The notes beneath the pieces were generated by a model that saw nothing but the letters and a program-made list of their open reading frames with translations, did not search any database and was not told the DNA's origin. The position numbers were made by a program, and so were the translations under genes. Below are positions 16,794-27,817 of a stretch of 64,000 bases of DNA, piece after piece. Position 1 is the stretch's first letter. Each line of letters starts with the position of its first letter. Source of the stretch: Marispirochaeta sp. (GTDB lineage: Bacteria > Spirochaetota > Spirochaetia > JC444 > Marispirochaetaceae); the NCBI RefSeq assembly GCF_963668165.1, contig NZ_OY764211.1:434001-498000 (forward strand), in the 5' to 3' direction.

Positions 16794-18051
16794 CTTTCAG
16801 TGCAACCTCCATCTGCGCCTCTTTCCTGGTATCCAGCTGCTGGAAAATCTTCGGTGTTAAAGTCAGCTTAATCATCTCACTGGGCTGTACATGGGATTTT
16901 TTCTTATTCATGATTACATCACCGTTGAGTGAAATAGTGAGATAGATATTGTTTGCCACCACGAGCGGGCGAAGGTAAATCTCACTCTTACCGTCAGGGT
17001 CGATTCTGGTGGGATTGACATATTTGACGTTGGCTCCCGGTTTAACCCGGATTTCACGCTTCGGCCGTTTCCCTTCAAGGTATTCAGCCACCTTCTCACC
17101 CGCCAGCCGGGCTTCGGCGCTGACATAATCTACCAAGTCGTGAACATGGAGAACGTTGCCTGCGGAAAAGATTCCCTCGATGTTGGTCATCAGCATACTG
17201 TCGACCAGAGGTCCGCCGGTAAGGGGATTCAGTTCGATGCCAACCTGTTTCGACAGTTCGTTCTCCGGGATGAGACCCACCGAGAGGAGAAGGGTGTCGC
17301 AGGAGAGCTGGAAGGTCTGTGAATAGTCCGGAACGCCGTTTTTGAGAGGGGTCACATTGACCGCCTCGATACGGTCCCGGCCGTGGATCCGGGAGATGAT
17401 GTGGCTTAGGTAGAGCGGGATCTTGAAGTCGTGAAGGCACTGGGAAATGTTGCGTGTCAGGCCGGAAGGGTAGGGCTGAATCTCGACTACTCCGTGCACG
17501 GTGCTTCCTACCCACTGCATTCTCCGGGCCATGATGACACCGATGTCGCCGGAGCCGACGATGACAACATCCTTGCCGGGAATGTAACCGTTGATGTTGA
17601 CCAGACGCTGAGCCAGGCCGGCGGTATACACCCCCGCCGGCCTGGTGCCGGGAATCATGACATTCCCGCGGTTCCGTTCCCGGCAACCCATGGCCAGTAC
17701 CACGGTACGCGCAAGGAATCGCAGTACTCCATACCTTGAGGAGTAGCCGAAGCACTCCTTTCTTCCATTTTCGAGCAAATTCATTTCCATAATAGTGGTA
17801 GAGCAGAAGACTCGGGTCTTGGTATCCTCGATTGTGCGGATCCACCGCTCGGCGTATTCCGGTCCGGTGAGTTCTTCGTTGAACTCCTGCAGACCGAAAC
17901 CGTTGTGTATGCACTGTAGCAGGACCCCGCCGAGTTCGTCGTCACGTTCCACCAGCGCGACGCTGTATCCGCGGGAGTCCAGTGTTGCCGCCGCCGACAT
18001 TCCGGCGGCACCGCCGCCGACTACCAGTGTATCTACCGTTTCTGTTCTCAT
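16783..18051 (-). CDS. NAD(P)/FAD-dependent oxidoreductase of the glycerol-3-phosphate dehydrogenase set
   Basis: A 422-residue pyridine nucleotide-disulfide-type oxidoreductase. It has an FAD-binding motif TLVVGGGAAGMSAAATLDSR, a second dinucleotide motif VVIVGSGDIGVIMARRM near residue 168, and GIFSAGNVLHVHDLV near the C-terminal FAD loop. Its gene overlaps the G3P dehydrogenase by 4 bases and the DUF1667 gene by 11 bases. I infer that it passes electrons from the dehydrogenase to an acceptor, in the place of GlpB. Confidence 0.9.
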   Translation of the reverse strand: MRTETVDTLVVGGGAAGMSAAATLDSRGYSVALVERDDELGGVLLQCIHNGFGLQEFNEELTGPEYAERWIRTIEDTKTRVFCSTTIMEMNLLENGRKECFGYSSRYGVLRFLARTVVLAMGCRERNRGNVMIPGTRPAGVYTAGLAQRLVNINGYIPGKDVVIVGSGDIGVIMARRMQWVGSTVHGVVEIQPYPSGLTRNISQCLHDFKIPLYLSHIISRIHGRDRIEAVNVTPLKNGVPDYSQTFQLSCDTLLLSVGLIPENELSKQVGIELNPLTGGPLVDSMLMTNIEGIFSAGNVLHVHDLVDYVSAEARLAGEKVAEYLEGKRPKREIRVKPGANVKYVNPTRIDPDGKSEIYLRPLVVANNIYLTISLNGDVIMNKKKSHVQPSEMIKLTLTPKIFQQLDTRKEAQMEVALKDES

Positions 18052-19496
18052 AGAGATCTCCAGAGCAGGGTGCTGCCCGCGCCGCGTTTCGTAATTGCAT
18101 CGAAACTCTTGCTGGTTTCCCGCATAATGATCTCGATGATCTTACTGGTACAGAAGCCCCCCTGGCAGCGGCCCATACCTGCCCGGGTAAAATATTTGAT
18201 GCCGTCCAGGGTGTGGTGTCCCCGGCGGATCGCCTCCACGATTTCCGCTTCGGAGATGTTCTCGCAGCGGCAGACGATGTTCCCATAAGCAGGATTTAGG
18301 CCGATTAGTTCATCGATAGCATAGGAGGATTTGTTGCGTAGCCGGGGCACAGGCTCCACTGTCGGAATGTAATCTTTCCGTTCGCGCAGAGGAAGGCCGT
18401 TCTCCTTGAGCAGGTCCTTCACATACTCCCCGATGGCCGGGGCGGCGGTCAGGCCGGGAGACTGTATGCCTGCTACGTGAATGAAATTGGGAATCATCGA
18501 GCTGGCTTTAATGTAAAAATCTCCATCAGGCAGGGCCGGCCGCATACCGGCGAAAGCCGTGATCACGTCACTGGTTGAAATCTTTGGTATCATCTGTCGG
18601 GCGGAGTCGAAGATATTTTTTAGTTTGTCGCTCGAGGTGGAGAGATCATCCTTGGCCGGGATCTCTTCCGCAGTTGGACCTACCAGGACGGTTCCCTCGA
18701 CGGTCGGAATGACCAGCATGCCTTTGGATACCGAGGTGGGTACCGGAAAAACTACCTTCCCCGGACATGCCTTGGTCATTCGGTCCAGGAGGTAATATTC
18801 TCCCTTTCTGGCAGTAATAGTGTACTCTTCGGCTCCGAAAGTACGAGAGACCTCATCGGCGTAGAGACCGGCGGCATTGATCACGTATCGGGATTTGACT
18901 GTCCTACCTGCATCATCAGCGATTTCGTACAGTCCTTTGCTATGCTCTGCCGAGGTAACCTTGAAATCCGTAATCAACCTTACTCCGTTCATCAGGGCCG
19001 ATTCAACCAGGACGAAGACGAACCGATACGGTTCTATGATACCGCCTTTCGGAGCGTAAAGACCTCCCACGACATCCGGGGTGAGCTTTGGTTCCAGGTC
19101 CAGGATCCTTTCACGGGAGCAAAGCTCGATATCTATGGCCCCGTTCCGCCGTCCCCGGGCGTAGAGAAACTGTACCGTCTTCATCTCTTCAACGTTCATG
19201 GCGGCCACTATGATGCCGCAGCGTTTGAAGGGGAAGTGGAGTTCACTGTGCAACTGATCGAACATGAGATTGCCCTGGAGTTCGAGACGGGACTTCAGGA
19301 GTGATGTTTCGTGGTGAAAACCCCCGTGTATGATGCCGGAATTTGCCTTGGATGTGCCGAAAGAGACATCAGCTTCCTTCTCGAGAAGCACGATTTTGAG
19401 GTCGTACATCGACAATCTTCTGGCGATCGAGGCCCCGCTGACACCGGCGCCGATCACCGCGGCATCGAATACCTGTTTCGACTCTAAATCCTTCAT
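18048..19496 (-). CDS. Glycerol-3-phosphate dehydrogenase (FAD; GlpA-like) with BFD-type [2Fe-2S] domain
   Basis: About 482 residues. An N-terminal DAO/FAD domain carries DAAVIGAGVSGASIARRLS and ANSGIIHGGFHHETS. A C-terminal BFD-like [2Fe-2S] domain carries VCRCENISEAEIVEAIRRG and GRCQGGFCTS with four Cys. It oxidises sn-glycerol-3-phosphate to dihydroxyacetone phosphate. I use the ATG at 19496, preceded by GGGGA; an in-frame extension to 19586 has no family similarity and overlaps the promoter. First gene of a three-gene operon divergent from the transporter. Confidence 0.92.
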   Translation of the reverse strand: MKDLESKQVFDAAVIGAGVSGASIARRLSMYDLKIVLLEKEADVSFGTSKANSGIIHGGFHHETSLLKSRLELQGNLMFDQLHSELHFPFKRCGIIVAAMNVEEMKTVQFLYARGRRNGAIDIELCSRERILDLEPKLTPDVVGGLYAPKGGIIEPYRFVFVLVESALMNGVRLITDFKVTSAEHSKGLYEIADDAGRTVKSRYVINAAGLYADEVSRTFGAEEYTITARKGEYYLLDRMTKACPGKVVFPVPTSVSKGMLVIPTVEGTVLVGPTAEEIPAKDDLSTSSDKLKNIFDSARQMIPKISTSDVITAFAGMRPALPDGDFYIKASSMIPNFIHVAGIQSPGLTAAPAIGEYVKDLLKENGLPLRERKDYIPTVEPVPRLRNKSSYAIDELIGLNPAYGNIVCRCENISEAEIVEAIRRGHHTLDGIKYFTRAGMGRCQGGFCTSKIIEIIMRETSKSFDAITKRGAGSTLLWRSL

Positions 19497-19532
19497 TGTT
19501 CCCCGCTTGGATTCTGTATTTACTACGGTTGT

Positions 19533-19561
19533 ATCGTATAAATTCGGGGCCTGGTTGTCAA
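19533..19561 (-). promoter_or_regulatory. Promoter of the G3P dehydrogenase operon
   Basis: Minus-strand TTGACA (19556..19561) and TACGAT (19533..19538) with a 17-base spacer, about 40 bases before the start codon. It lies just downstream of a 14-bp motif shared with the glpR/glpK region (19574..19587). Confidence 0.7.
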
Positions 19562-19573
19562 TAAGGATATGAA

Positions 19574-19587
19574 TGTTTATGAGCATA
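19574..19587. promoter_or_regulatory. Candidate GlpR/DeoR-type operator, copy 1
   Basis: TGTTTATGAGCATA. It recurs with one change as TGTTTATGTGCATA at 31209..31222, in the only other divergent promoter region of the glycerol locus. It sits beside the -35 of the dehydrogenase promoter. Binding by the DeoR protein at 30347 is an inference. Confidence 0.45.
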
Positions 19588-19633
19588 AAAGAAGTTTTAA
19601 TAATGTATTATGAATATAAATGTACGAAAAATC

Positions 19634-19661
19634 TTGACAACTGTGTCTATCATGCTACAAT
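19634..19661 (+). promoter_or_regulatory. Promoter of the glycerol transporter operon
   Basis: TTGACA at 19634..19639 and TACAAT at 19656..19661, 16 bases apart, about 36 bases before the transporter ATPase gene. Confidence 0.7.
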
Positions 19662-19697
19662 ATTTTTAATTTCATACACATTGGAGGAAAATCTCCT

Positions 19698-20798
19698 ATG
19701 GGCATAGTCATGGAGAATGTAACCAAGCTTCATCACGGGTACAAGAAGCTGGACAACGTGAGTTTGGAAGTGAACGATGGAGATTTTTCCGTTCTGTTGG
19801 CTCCGACCGGATCGGGTAAGACTACCTTGTTGCGGCTGCTGGCAGGCATCGAGAAGCCGACCAGCGGTAAAATTTACTTCGACGGTGTAGATGTTACCAA
19901 GCTATCCGTACAAAAGCGGAATATTGCCATGGTCTACCAGCAGTTTGTAAATTACCCGTCTTTTACCATCTATGAAAACATCGCTTCCCCTATTCGGGTC
20001 TCGAAAGAGAAGCTGAGTGAGAAGGAGATCGACCGTAGAGTTCGCTCTAATGCCGAATTGCTCGGAATCAGTCACATCCTTGATCATCTACCGCAGGAAG
20101 TGAGCGGTGGACAGCAGCAGCGAACCGCGCTGGCCAGAGCTCTGGCCAAGGGGACCAAATATGTTTTCCTCGATGAACCGCTGGCAAACCTAGATTATAA
20201 ACTGCGGGAAGAACTGCGTAGTGAGCTGAAACTGATTTTCAGGGAAAAGGGGGGGGCCATAGTATACGCTACTCCTGAACCGATTGACGCTCTGGGAATG
20301 GCCTCCCATGTGTGTTTCATACACAAGGGGCGGATTCTGCAGTACGGACCGGTCAAGCAGGTATATCACAACCCAAGGTATGTGGAGGTAGGAGAATATT
20401 TCAGTTATCCCACTATGAATATCCTTGAAGGGCGCAAAGTGGCGGATGACGGGCGGCTTTACATAAAGATCACCGATCAGTTCATGATCGATGTGAGTTC
20501 GCTGCGCCAATCTCTCATGAAGGACCGTTATTATCTGGGGATTCACGCCCATGCGATTTCCACTAACCGTGAGTCGGACAAGATGGTTGGAATAGACGGA
20601 ACCGTACAGTTGTCGGAAGTAGTTGGATCGGATACCGAACTCCACGTGGACCACGAGGGGTTTAGAATTATTGTCCTGATGCAGGAGATGATTTCATATG
20701 GGATAGGTGAAAATATTTCTCTATATCTCGACCCTGAACGCTTCTACATATTCGATGTAGATACGCATGAATTATGCGCGAAGACGGTGAAAGAATAA
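19698..20798 (+). CDS. glpS: Glycerol ABC transporter ATP-binding protein 1 (GlpS-like)
   Basis: A 366-residue MalK/UgpC-type ATPase with a C-terminal TOBE region. Walker A is APTGSGKTTLLRLL, the signature is EVSGGQQQRTALARAL, Walker B is YVFLDEPLANLD. The switch (H-loop) histidine is absent: where THD is usual, it reads YATPEPIDAL. The paired ATPase next door has the histidine but a degenerate signature, so the heterodimer would have one proper ATP site. Two distinct ATPases, two permeases, a DUF2160 protein and a long binding protein are the hallmark of the GlpSTPQV glycerol importer known from Rhizobium. Confidence 0.88.
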   Translation: MGIVMENVTKLHHGYKKLDNVSLEVNDGDFSVLLAPTGSGKTTLLRLLAGIEKPTSGKIYFDGVDVTKLSVQKRNIAMVYQQFVNYPSFTIYENIASPIRVSKEKLSEKEIDRRVRSNAELLGISHILDHLPQEVSGGQQQRTALARALAKGTKYVFLDEPLANLDYKLREELRSELKLIFREKGGAIVYATPEPIDALGMASHVCFIHKGRILQYGPVKQVYHNPRYVEVGEYFSYPTMNILEGRKVADDGRLYIKITDQFMIDVSSLRQSLMKDRYYLGIHAHAISTNRESDKMVGIDGTVQLSEVVGSDTELHVDHEGFRIIVLMQEMISYGIGENISLYLDPERFYIFDVDTHELCAKTVKE

Positions 20799-20819
20799 AA
20801 CGGAGGGAAGTGTAGCAAA

Positions 20820-21917
20820 ATGGCGACTATCGAATTGAGAGATGTATGGCATAGTTATGACCTCGAGGGGGGCAAGTCGAAAGACTGGCAGTACGCGGTC
20901 GAGGATATTAACATTACCTATGAAAACGGTTATGCGGTAGCCCTCCTGGGACCTTCGGGGTGCGGGAAGACGACCCTGCTGAAGATTATCTCCGGGCTCA
21001 CCAGACCGACTAAGGGAAGAGTCCTGTTCGACGGCAAAGATGTTTCCCACCTGTCAGCAAAGGAACGGCACATCGCGCAAGTGTTTCAGTTCCCTGTAGT
21101 GTATGACTCGATGAATGTGTACGGTAATATTGCTTTCCCGCTGGCCAACGACGGCATCGACAGCAGTACTATCCGCAAGCGGGTGTACGAAGTGGCCGAA
21201 ATCCTTGAGATCACCGAGTTGCTGAAGGAACCGGCCGGCAGGCTCAACTCGGCCGATAAGCAGAAGGTCTCTCTTGGACGAGGAATTGTGCGGCCCAATA
21301 CCGCCGCGGTGCTGCTGGATGAGCCTCTGACGGTCATTGACCCGAAGGCTCAGTGGGGACTGCGGAGGAAGCTCAAGGAAGTACAGAAGGAACTCAACTT
21401 CACTATGATCTATGTGACCCACGATCAGCACGAAGCCTTGACCTTTGCGGAGAAGGTGACGGTCATGCAGGTGGGCAAGATTGATCAGACCGGTACACCC
21501 GAAGAGCTTCATGAATATCCCGCGAGCATGTTCATCGGCTACTTCATTGGAAGTCCGGGGATGAACATGATGGATTGCACTGTAGCCCCCGACGGCACCG
21601 TATTCTATAACGGAACTTCATTTCATGTGCCTAAGAGGCTTGCCGCTGAACTCCTGGAATACGGCACAGAATTTACTCTCGGGATCCGTCCTGAGAACGT
21701 GGAGCTGTCTATGAAGCAAGAAAAAAATACAATGTCGGGAACAGTGAAACTGGTAGAAGACACAGGAGCCTACAAGATTGTCACGGTCAATATGGGCAGT
21801 CTCGATCTTAAGACCCGCGCTTCTGAGACCATGAAAGTCGAGGATGGGCAAACGGTGTGGATGAAGTTTCCCGAGAAGGACCTCAAGTTCTTCAAAGACG
21901 GGAAAAAGGTTCTATGA
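20820..21917 (+). CDS. glpT: Glycerol ABC transporter ATP-binding protein 2 (GlpT-like)
   Basis: A 365-residue ATPase with Walker A GPSGCGKTTLLKII, Walker B AVLLDEPLTVID and an intact H-loop, YVTHDQHEAL. The ABC signature is not LSGGQ but LNSADKQKVSLGRGI, so the ATP site completed by this signature is likely weak. It pairs with the protein at 19698. A C-terminal TOBE-like domain follows. GGAGG lies 13 bases before the ATG. Confidence 0.88.
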   Translation: MATIELRDVWHSYDLEGGKSKDWQYAVEDINITYENGYAVALLGPSGCGKTTLLKIISGLTRPTKGRVLFDGKDVSHLSAKERHIAQVFQFPVVYDSMNVYGNIAFPLANDGIDSSTIRKRVYEVAEILEITELLKEPAGRLNSADKQKVSLGRGIVRPNTAAVLLDEPLTVIDPKAQWGLRRKLKEVQKELNFTMIYVTHDQHEALTFAEKVTVMQVGKIDQTGTPEELHEYPASMFIGYFIGSPGMNMMDCTVAPDGTVFYNGTSFHVPKRLAAELLEYGTEFTLGIRPENVELSMKQEKNTMSGTVKLVEDTGAYKIVTVNMGSLDLKTRASETMKVEDGQTVWMKFPEKDLKFFKDGKKVL

Positions 21918-21955
21918 CTACAGCATGCAGAGGAAATCGGTTTGGAGGTTGATGA

Positions 21956-22825
21956 ATGAAATACGACAACAAGGCATGGCTGTTTTTAATACCCGCTCTG
22001 GGTGTAATGGCGCTGAGCGCTTTCATTCCGCTCATGACGGTAGTGAACTATTCGCTACACTATATATTCTCTGGTGCGATTCCGGAGTTCGTCGGGTTTG
22101 CGAATTTTATCGATGTCCTCCGTGATGAAAAATTCCAGGAAGCTTTAGGGCGGCAGCTGCTGTTCAGCACTGCAATTCTTGCGGTACAAATGCCTTTGGG
22201 AATTGCCATTGCGCTTTCAATACCCAAGAAAGGAATAGGGGTAGCGATATCGTTGGTTCTTCTCGGAATCCCCCTGTTGATCCCCTACAACGTAGTAGGA
22301 ATTGTGTGGCGGCTGTTTAGCCAGTCGGATATCGGTTTGATACCGGAGATTCTGAGCTGGATCGGTTACGAGTATAATGTTTCACTGGACCCAATCGATG
22401 CTCCGGTAACTATTTTCCTTCTAGACGTGTGGCATTGGACGCCGTTGGTAGCCCTGCTGGCCTACGCCGGGTATTTGGCAATACCGGACGCATTCTACCG
22501 TGCCGCGGAGATCGACGGGGCTTCACGTTGGAAGACCTTCCGGTATGTAACTCTTCCAAAGCTGCGGCCTGTACTGGTGTTGGGTTTCCTGTTGCGCTTC
22601 ATGGATTCATTCAAGATATATGCCGAACCGCTTCTGCTTACAGGAGGCGGACCCGGCGACACCACTACTCTTCTGAGTCAATTTGTAGCCAGAAAGGCTG
22701 AATCATACGAACTCGGATACGCCGGTGCGGCATCGATTATCTATCTCTTCATAGTGATTGTGATGAGTTATGTATTCTTCCAATTACTGACAAAAATTGG
22801 ACAGGGGGAGAGTCAAAAGGCATGA
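21956..22825 (+). CDS. glpP: Glycerol ABC transporter permease (GlpP-like)
   Basis: A 289-residue inner-membrane permease of the MalF type with about six helices. The EAA loop reads YRAAEIDGASRWKTFRYVTL. GGAGG precedes the start. It ends with a four-base overlap (ATGA) with the second permease. Confidence 0.9.
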   Translation: MKYDNKAWLFLIPALGVMALSAFIPLMTVVNYSLHYIFSGAIPEFVGFANFIDVLRDEKFQEALGRQLLFSTAILAVQMPLGIAIALSIPKKGIGVAISLVLLGIPLLIPYNVVGIVWRLFSQSDIGLIPEILSWIGYEYNVSLDPIDAPVTIFLLDVWHWTPLVALLAYAGYLAIPDAFYRAAEIDGASRWKTFRYVTLPKLRPVLVLGFLLRFMDSFKIYAEPLLLTGGGPGDTTTLLSQFVARKAESYELGYAGAASIIYLFIVIVMSYVFFQLLTKIGQGESQKA

Positions 22826-23640
22826 GACGTACGGAAAAGAAGTTACAAAAAAGGTACATATTCTTAATTGTCTATTTTGTTCTGCTGTTTATCCCTATCT
22901 ACTGGATGCTGATAACCTCCTTCAAGTACGATACCGAGATTCTCAGCGGCATGTCGTTTTTTCCGAAGACGTTCACCCTGGCGAACTACAAGGAGATTTT
23001 TACCTCTGCTGTGTGGATGAACAGTTTCAAGAACTCGCTGATCTACGTGTTCCTCAACGTGGTTATCGTGCTGCTCGTATCGGTACCGGGAGCTTATGCC
23101 TTCTCGCGTTACAACTTTCTGGGAGACAAACACCTATTCTTTTGGCTGCTTACGAACAGAATGGCCCCGGCTGCGGTATTTATCGTTCCGTTTACTGAAC
23201 TGTTCTATACTCTTCACATCCATGATACCCATATAGCGGTGGCATTGGGGCACTGTCTGTTCAATATTCCCCTGGCGATCTGGATCCTGGAAGGCTTTAT
23301 GTCTGGCATTCCGAAGGAGATCGATGAGACGGCCTTCGTCGATGGATACAGTTTCCCCCACTTCTTCAGGAAGATATTCTTTCCGCTGGTAGCTCCTGGA
23401 ATCGGGGTGACGGCCTTCTTCAGTTTCACCTTCTCATGGGTGGAACTGATCATCGCCAAAGCGGCAACGATAACGAATGCAAAACCGGTGGTGGTAACAC
23501 TCACTGTCGGTATAGGAGCCGAAGGGGTGAAATGGGGATTGTTGGCAGCCGCTGGTGTGCTCACGATTATACCGGGCGCACTGGTAGTCTATTTCGTACG
23601 GAATTACATGGCCAAAGGCTTCGCGTTAGGAAGGGTATAA
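22822..23640 (+). CDS. glpQ: Glycerol ABC transporter permease (GlpQ-like)
   Basis: A 272-residue MalG-type permease. The coupling loop reads DETAFVDGYSFPHFFRKIFF. It starts inside the stop codon of the previous gene and is followed three bases later by the DUF2160 gene, consistent with co-translation. Confidence 0.9.
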   Translation: MRRTEKKLQKRYIFLIVYFVLLFIPIYWMLITSFKYDTEILSGMSFFPKTFTLANYKEIFTSAVWMNSFKNSLIYVFLNVVIVLLVSVPGAYAFSRYNFLGDKHLFFWLLTNRMAPAAVFIVPFTELFYTLHIHDTHIAVALGHCLFNIPLAIWILEGFMSGIPKEIDETAFVDGYSFPHFFRKIFFPLVAPGIGVTAFFSFTFSWVELIIAKAATITNAKPVVVTLTVGIGAEGVKWGLLAAAGVLTIIPGALVVYFVRNYMAKGFALGRV

Positions 23641-23643
23641 CAA

Positions 23644-23943
23644 ATGATAGTTTGGTTAGTTCAAACCTTTGGATGGATGTACTGGACATGGCAGAGCGGA
23701 CTGTTTTTCATCGGGATATTCGGATCAATAGCCCTGCTGGGAGTGTTGAACAGATACAGTCCGAATGTTGACAGAAAGGGATTTCTCCCGATCGAGACGT
23801 CAAGGGGCGACCGTCTCTTCATCGGGATATTATCGGCCATAGCATTTTTCCTCTTTTGGCTCGGCCTGTTCGGGGAGAATCTGCTGTGGGTCACGGCAAT
23901 AATAACGGCGATATGGTTCTTCGTCGAGTTCAAGTGGGGTTGA
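23644..23943 (+). CDS. DUF2160 small membrane protein of the glycerol transporter locus
   Basis: 99 residues, three hydrophobic segments (about 4-36, 58-76 and 78-95) and a conserved-looking WMYWTWQSGLFFIGIF opening. DUF2160 genes are found between the permease and binding-protein genes of glpSTPQV loci, exactly the position here. It may be an accessory transporter subunit; no function is proven. Confidence 0.85.
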   Translation: MIVWLVQTFGWMYWTWQSGLFFIGIFGSIALLGVLNRYSPNVDRKGFLPIETSRGDRLFIGILSAIAFFLFWLGLFGENLLWVTAIITAIWFFVEFKWG

Positions 23944-24020
23944 GCGTGGTGAAAGGGGCGAACAACAGTAGTCCCGCCGGGATTCGAAGAAAACCATAAA
24001 AAAAATACAAGGAGAGGATT

Positions 24021-25766
<1,746 letters not shown>

Positions 25767-25784
25767 AATCTAAACTTCGAAACA

Positions 25785-25808
25785 GGGTCCCGGAAGAAGC
25801 CGGGACCC
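25785..25808 (+). terminator. Hairpin after the glycerol-binding protein gene
   Basis: GGGTCCCGG pairs with CCGGGACCC over a 6-base loop. There is no T run directly after it, so it may act as a 3' stabiliser or partial terminator before the chemoreceptor gene. Confidence 0.6.
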
Positions 25809-25848
25809 AATTCACTCATTTCTGAATACCTGTACTCGTGGAGGAATG

Positions 25849-27693
25849 ATGAAGATAAAGACACGATTGATCATCATGAGCAGTACCTTCTTTGTCGGTC
25901 TCATTCTGATATCCGGTATGCTGTTCTACCAACTTCGTGTTAATGAATGTTACAGCGAACTGATTGAGTCCATGAAGGACCTGAAATCACATGTGTATGA
26001 AACCAATCTCCAGCTAGACAGGATGATGTTTGGTTCGGACTTAGTCGAGGAGCATGCCGCTTTTCTGAAAACCTACAAGATGATGCGTTCAGAGATGGAC
26101 ATATTCTTTATAGAAGAGATCTATCAGCAACTGCAGGAAGAGAATCAAAGTGTCGAGAGTGATACCACAACCCTGCAGAATATGTTCCTGATGAATGACG
26201 ACAAGATGGCGGAACTCCAAGAGAATGTGCAGGTCCTCGGGGAACAGAATAAGACCTATTTGCCAGGACTGTTCAAAGCCTCGGTCTATTATGGTGACGA
26301 TCTCATACAGACCACTCTCGACAGCGTGGAAATACTCTCGGAAAATTTCAGCGGACGAGTCAGCGTCCAGCTGGACACCATCGTGGAGAACATCGAAGAA
26401 ACCGTTGATGGGTATGAGCGGCGTAGCCGGATGATTGTACTTACAGTGGTGGGAGCAGTAGTGTTGTTCGTTGCGCTGATGTCCTTCAGCACTATTTCTC
26501 AATTGAGAAGAAGGATCGACAGGTTCGAAGGGGGAATCCGGCGACTCGAAACAGGTAATCTGTCACAGTTGCTTTCCGAGGACGGTAAGGACGAAATCAG
26601 CCGGATCTCGAAGTCGGTCAACTCCTTTCTTACCCTCTTCTGCAGGATGATAGGCGGAATAAAGGAGCTTTCGGAGCGTACCAGCCGGCAGAAGGAGGAA
26701 GTTGACGAAACTGCGGAAGCTTCTGTTCAGGCTGTACAGGAGATCAAACAAGGGGTGAATGGCCTGAATGAGAAGTATAAACAGATGATCGAGCATCTCA
26801 GGGAGACAGAGAAAGCCTCGGCAGTAATCAAGGAGAGTCTGGATGTTTTTTCCGAGAATATTGAGAGTCAATCATCGGCGATCAACCAGTCTACCGCATC
26901 CATAGAGGAGATGAACGCTTCCATCGAGAATGTGGTAGAGATCACGAAGAAACGGAAAGAAGCCAGTGTTCAGATGGTGGAGGTGACCGAACATGGCGGG
27001 GAGAAGGTTGAGGAAAATAACAGGCTCATCGAGCAGAATGCCGATGATGCCAAGGAGGTTGAGGACATCATTACACTGATAAATGGAATAGCGAGTCAGA
27101 CCAGCCTCCTGGCAATGAACGCCACTATAGAAGCGGCCCATGCTGGTGAGACCGGAAAGGGCTTCGCAGTGGTCGCGGATGAAATACGAAAGTTCGCGAT
27201 ATTGAACAACAGCAATTCCAAGCGTATACGTACGGTAATTCAGAATACGACCAAGAGAATAGAGGATATATTCAACGGCAGCAGCGAACTGCTGAACGAC
27301 TTTGGACAGATTATATCGGAGACCCACGGGTCCGACAATGCACTGTCGGAGATAAGCGGCAGTATACAGGAGATATCGCTCGGAAGCAACGAGATCATGA
27401 AGGCGATGAATGCACTCAATACCACCACCGATCAAATCCAGAGAAGGATGGGAGAAATTCGTACGAGTATTGCTGATACTACCAGCGCTATTAAAAACGT
27501 ATATTCCATCGGTAATGAGGTAAATACTGAAATTGACGAGTTTGAGTCCAAGATGCATGAAATCGGACAACTGATAATCAGGCTAAACAGTCTTAACAGC
27601 GAAAACAGCCAGGTCATTCATGAGCTGAACGCAGAGATGGAGAAATTCATCCTGCCAGCAGCGGAAGGTACTCTGGTGAAAGTGGATTTATAG
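25849..27693 (+). CDS. Methyl-accepting chemotaxis protein
   Basis: About 614 residues. TM1 at about 7-27, a helical periplasmic sensor, TM2 near 195-217, HAMP, then a long coiled-coil MCP signalling domain with the hairpin tip [16 protein letters not shown]. Two ATGs overlap (25846 and 25849); the second is better spaced from GGAGG. Its place directly after the glycerol-binding protein suggests it guides cells to glycerol, possibly through the loaded binding protein. Confidence 0.93.
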   Translation: MKIKTRLIIMSSTFFVGLILISGMLFYQLRVNECYSELIESMKDLKSHVYETNLQLDRMMFGSDLVEEHAAFLKTYKMMRSEMDIFFIEEIYQQLQEENQSVESDTTTLQNMFLMNDDKMAELQENVQVLGEQNKTYLPGLFKASVYYGDDLIQTTLDSVEILSENFSGRVSVQLDTIVENIEETVDGYERRSRMIVLTVVGAVVLFVALMSFSTISQLRRRIDRFEGGIRRLETGNLSQLLSEDGKDEISRISKSVNSFLTLFCRMIGGIKELSERTSRQKEEVDETAEASVQAVQEIKQGVNGLNEKYKQMIEHLRETEKASAVIKESLDVFSENIESQSSAINQSTASIEEMNASIENVVEITKKRKEASVQMVEVTEHGGEKVEENNRLIEQNADDAKEVEDIITLINGIASQTSLLAMNATIEAAHAGETGKGFAVVADEIRKFAILNNSNSKRIRTVIQNTTKRIEDIFNGSSELLNDFGQIISETHGSDNALSEISGSIQEISLGSNEIMKAMNALNTTTDQIQRRMGEIRTSIADTTSAIKNVYSIGNEVNTEIDEFESKMHEIGQLIIRLNSLNSENSQVIHELNAEMEKFILPAAEGTLVKVDL

Positions 27694-27817
27694 AAAATAT
27701 TAAAATAAGAATGAATAAAATACATAGACAAATAAAAACGAACAATAAATATTTTTTTACATGAGGGGAATAATAAAACATTCTGGACATGTATCCGGAT
27801 AAAGCAGGAGGAAACAA

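Noticed and set aside
16188..16871. Plus-strand frame of 227 codons
   Set aside because: It runs opposite to the DUF1667 gene, whose cysteine motif and operon overlap are decisive; the plus frame has no recognisable motif.
17096..17914. Minus-strand frame of 272 codons
   Set aside because: Arg/His/Pro-rich shadow inside the FAD oxidoreductase gene.
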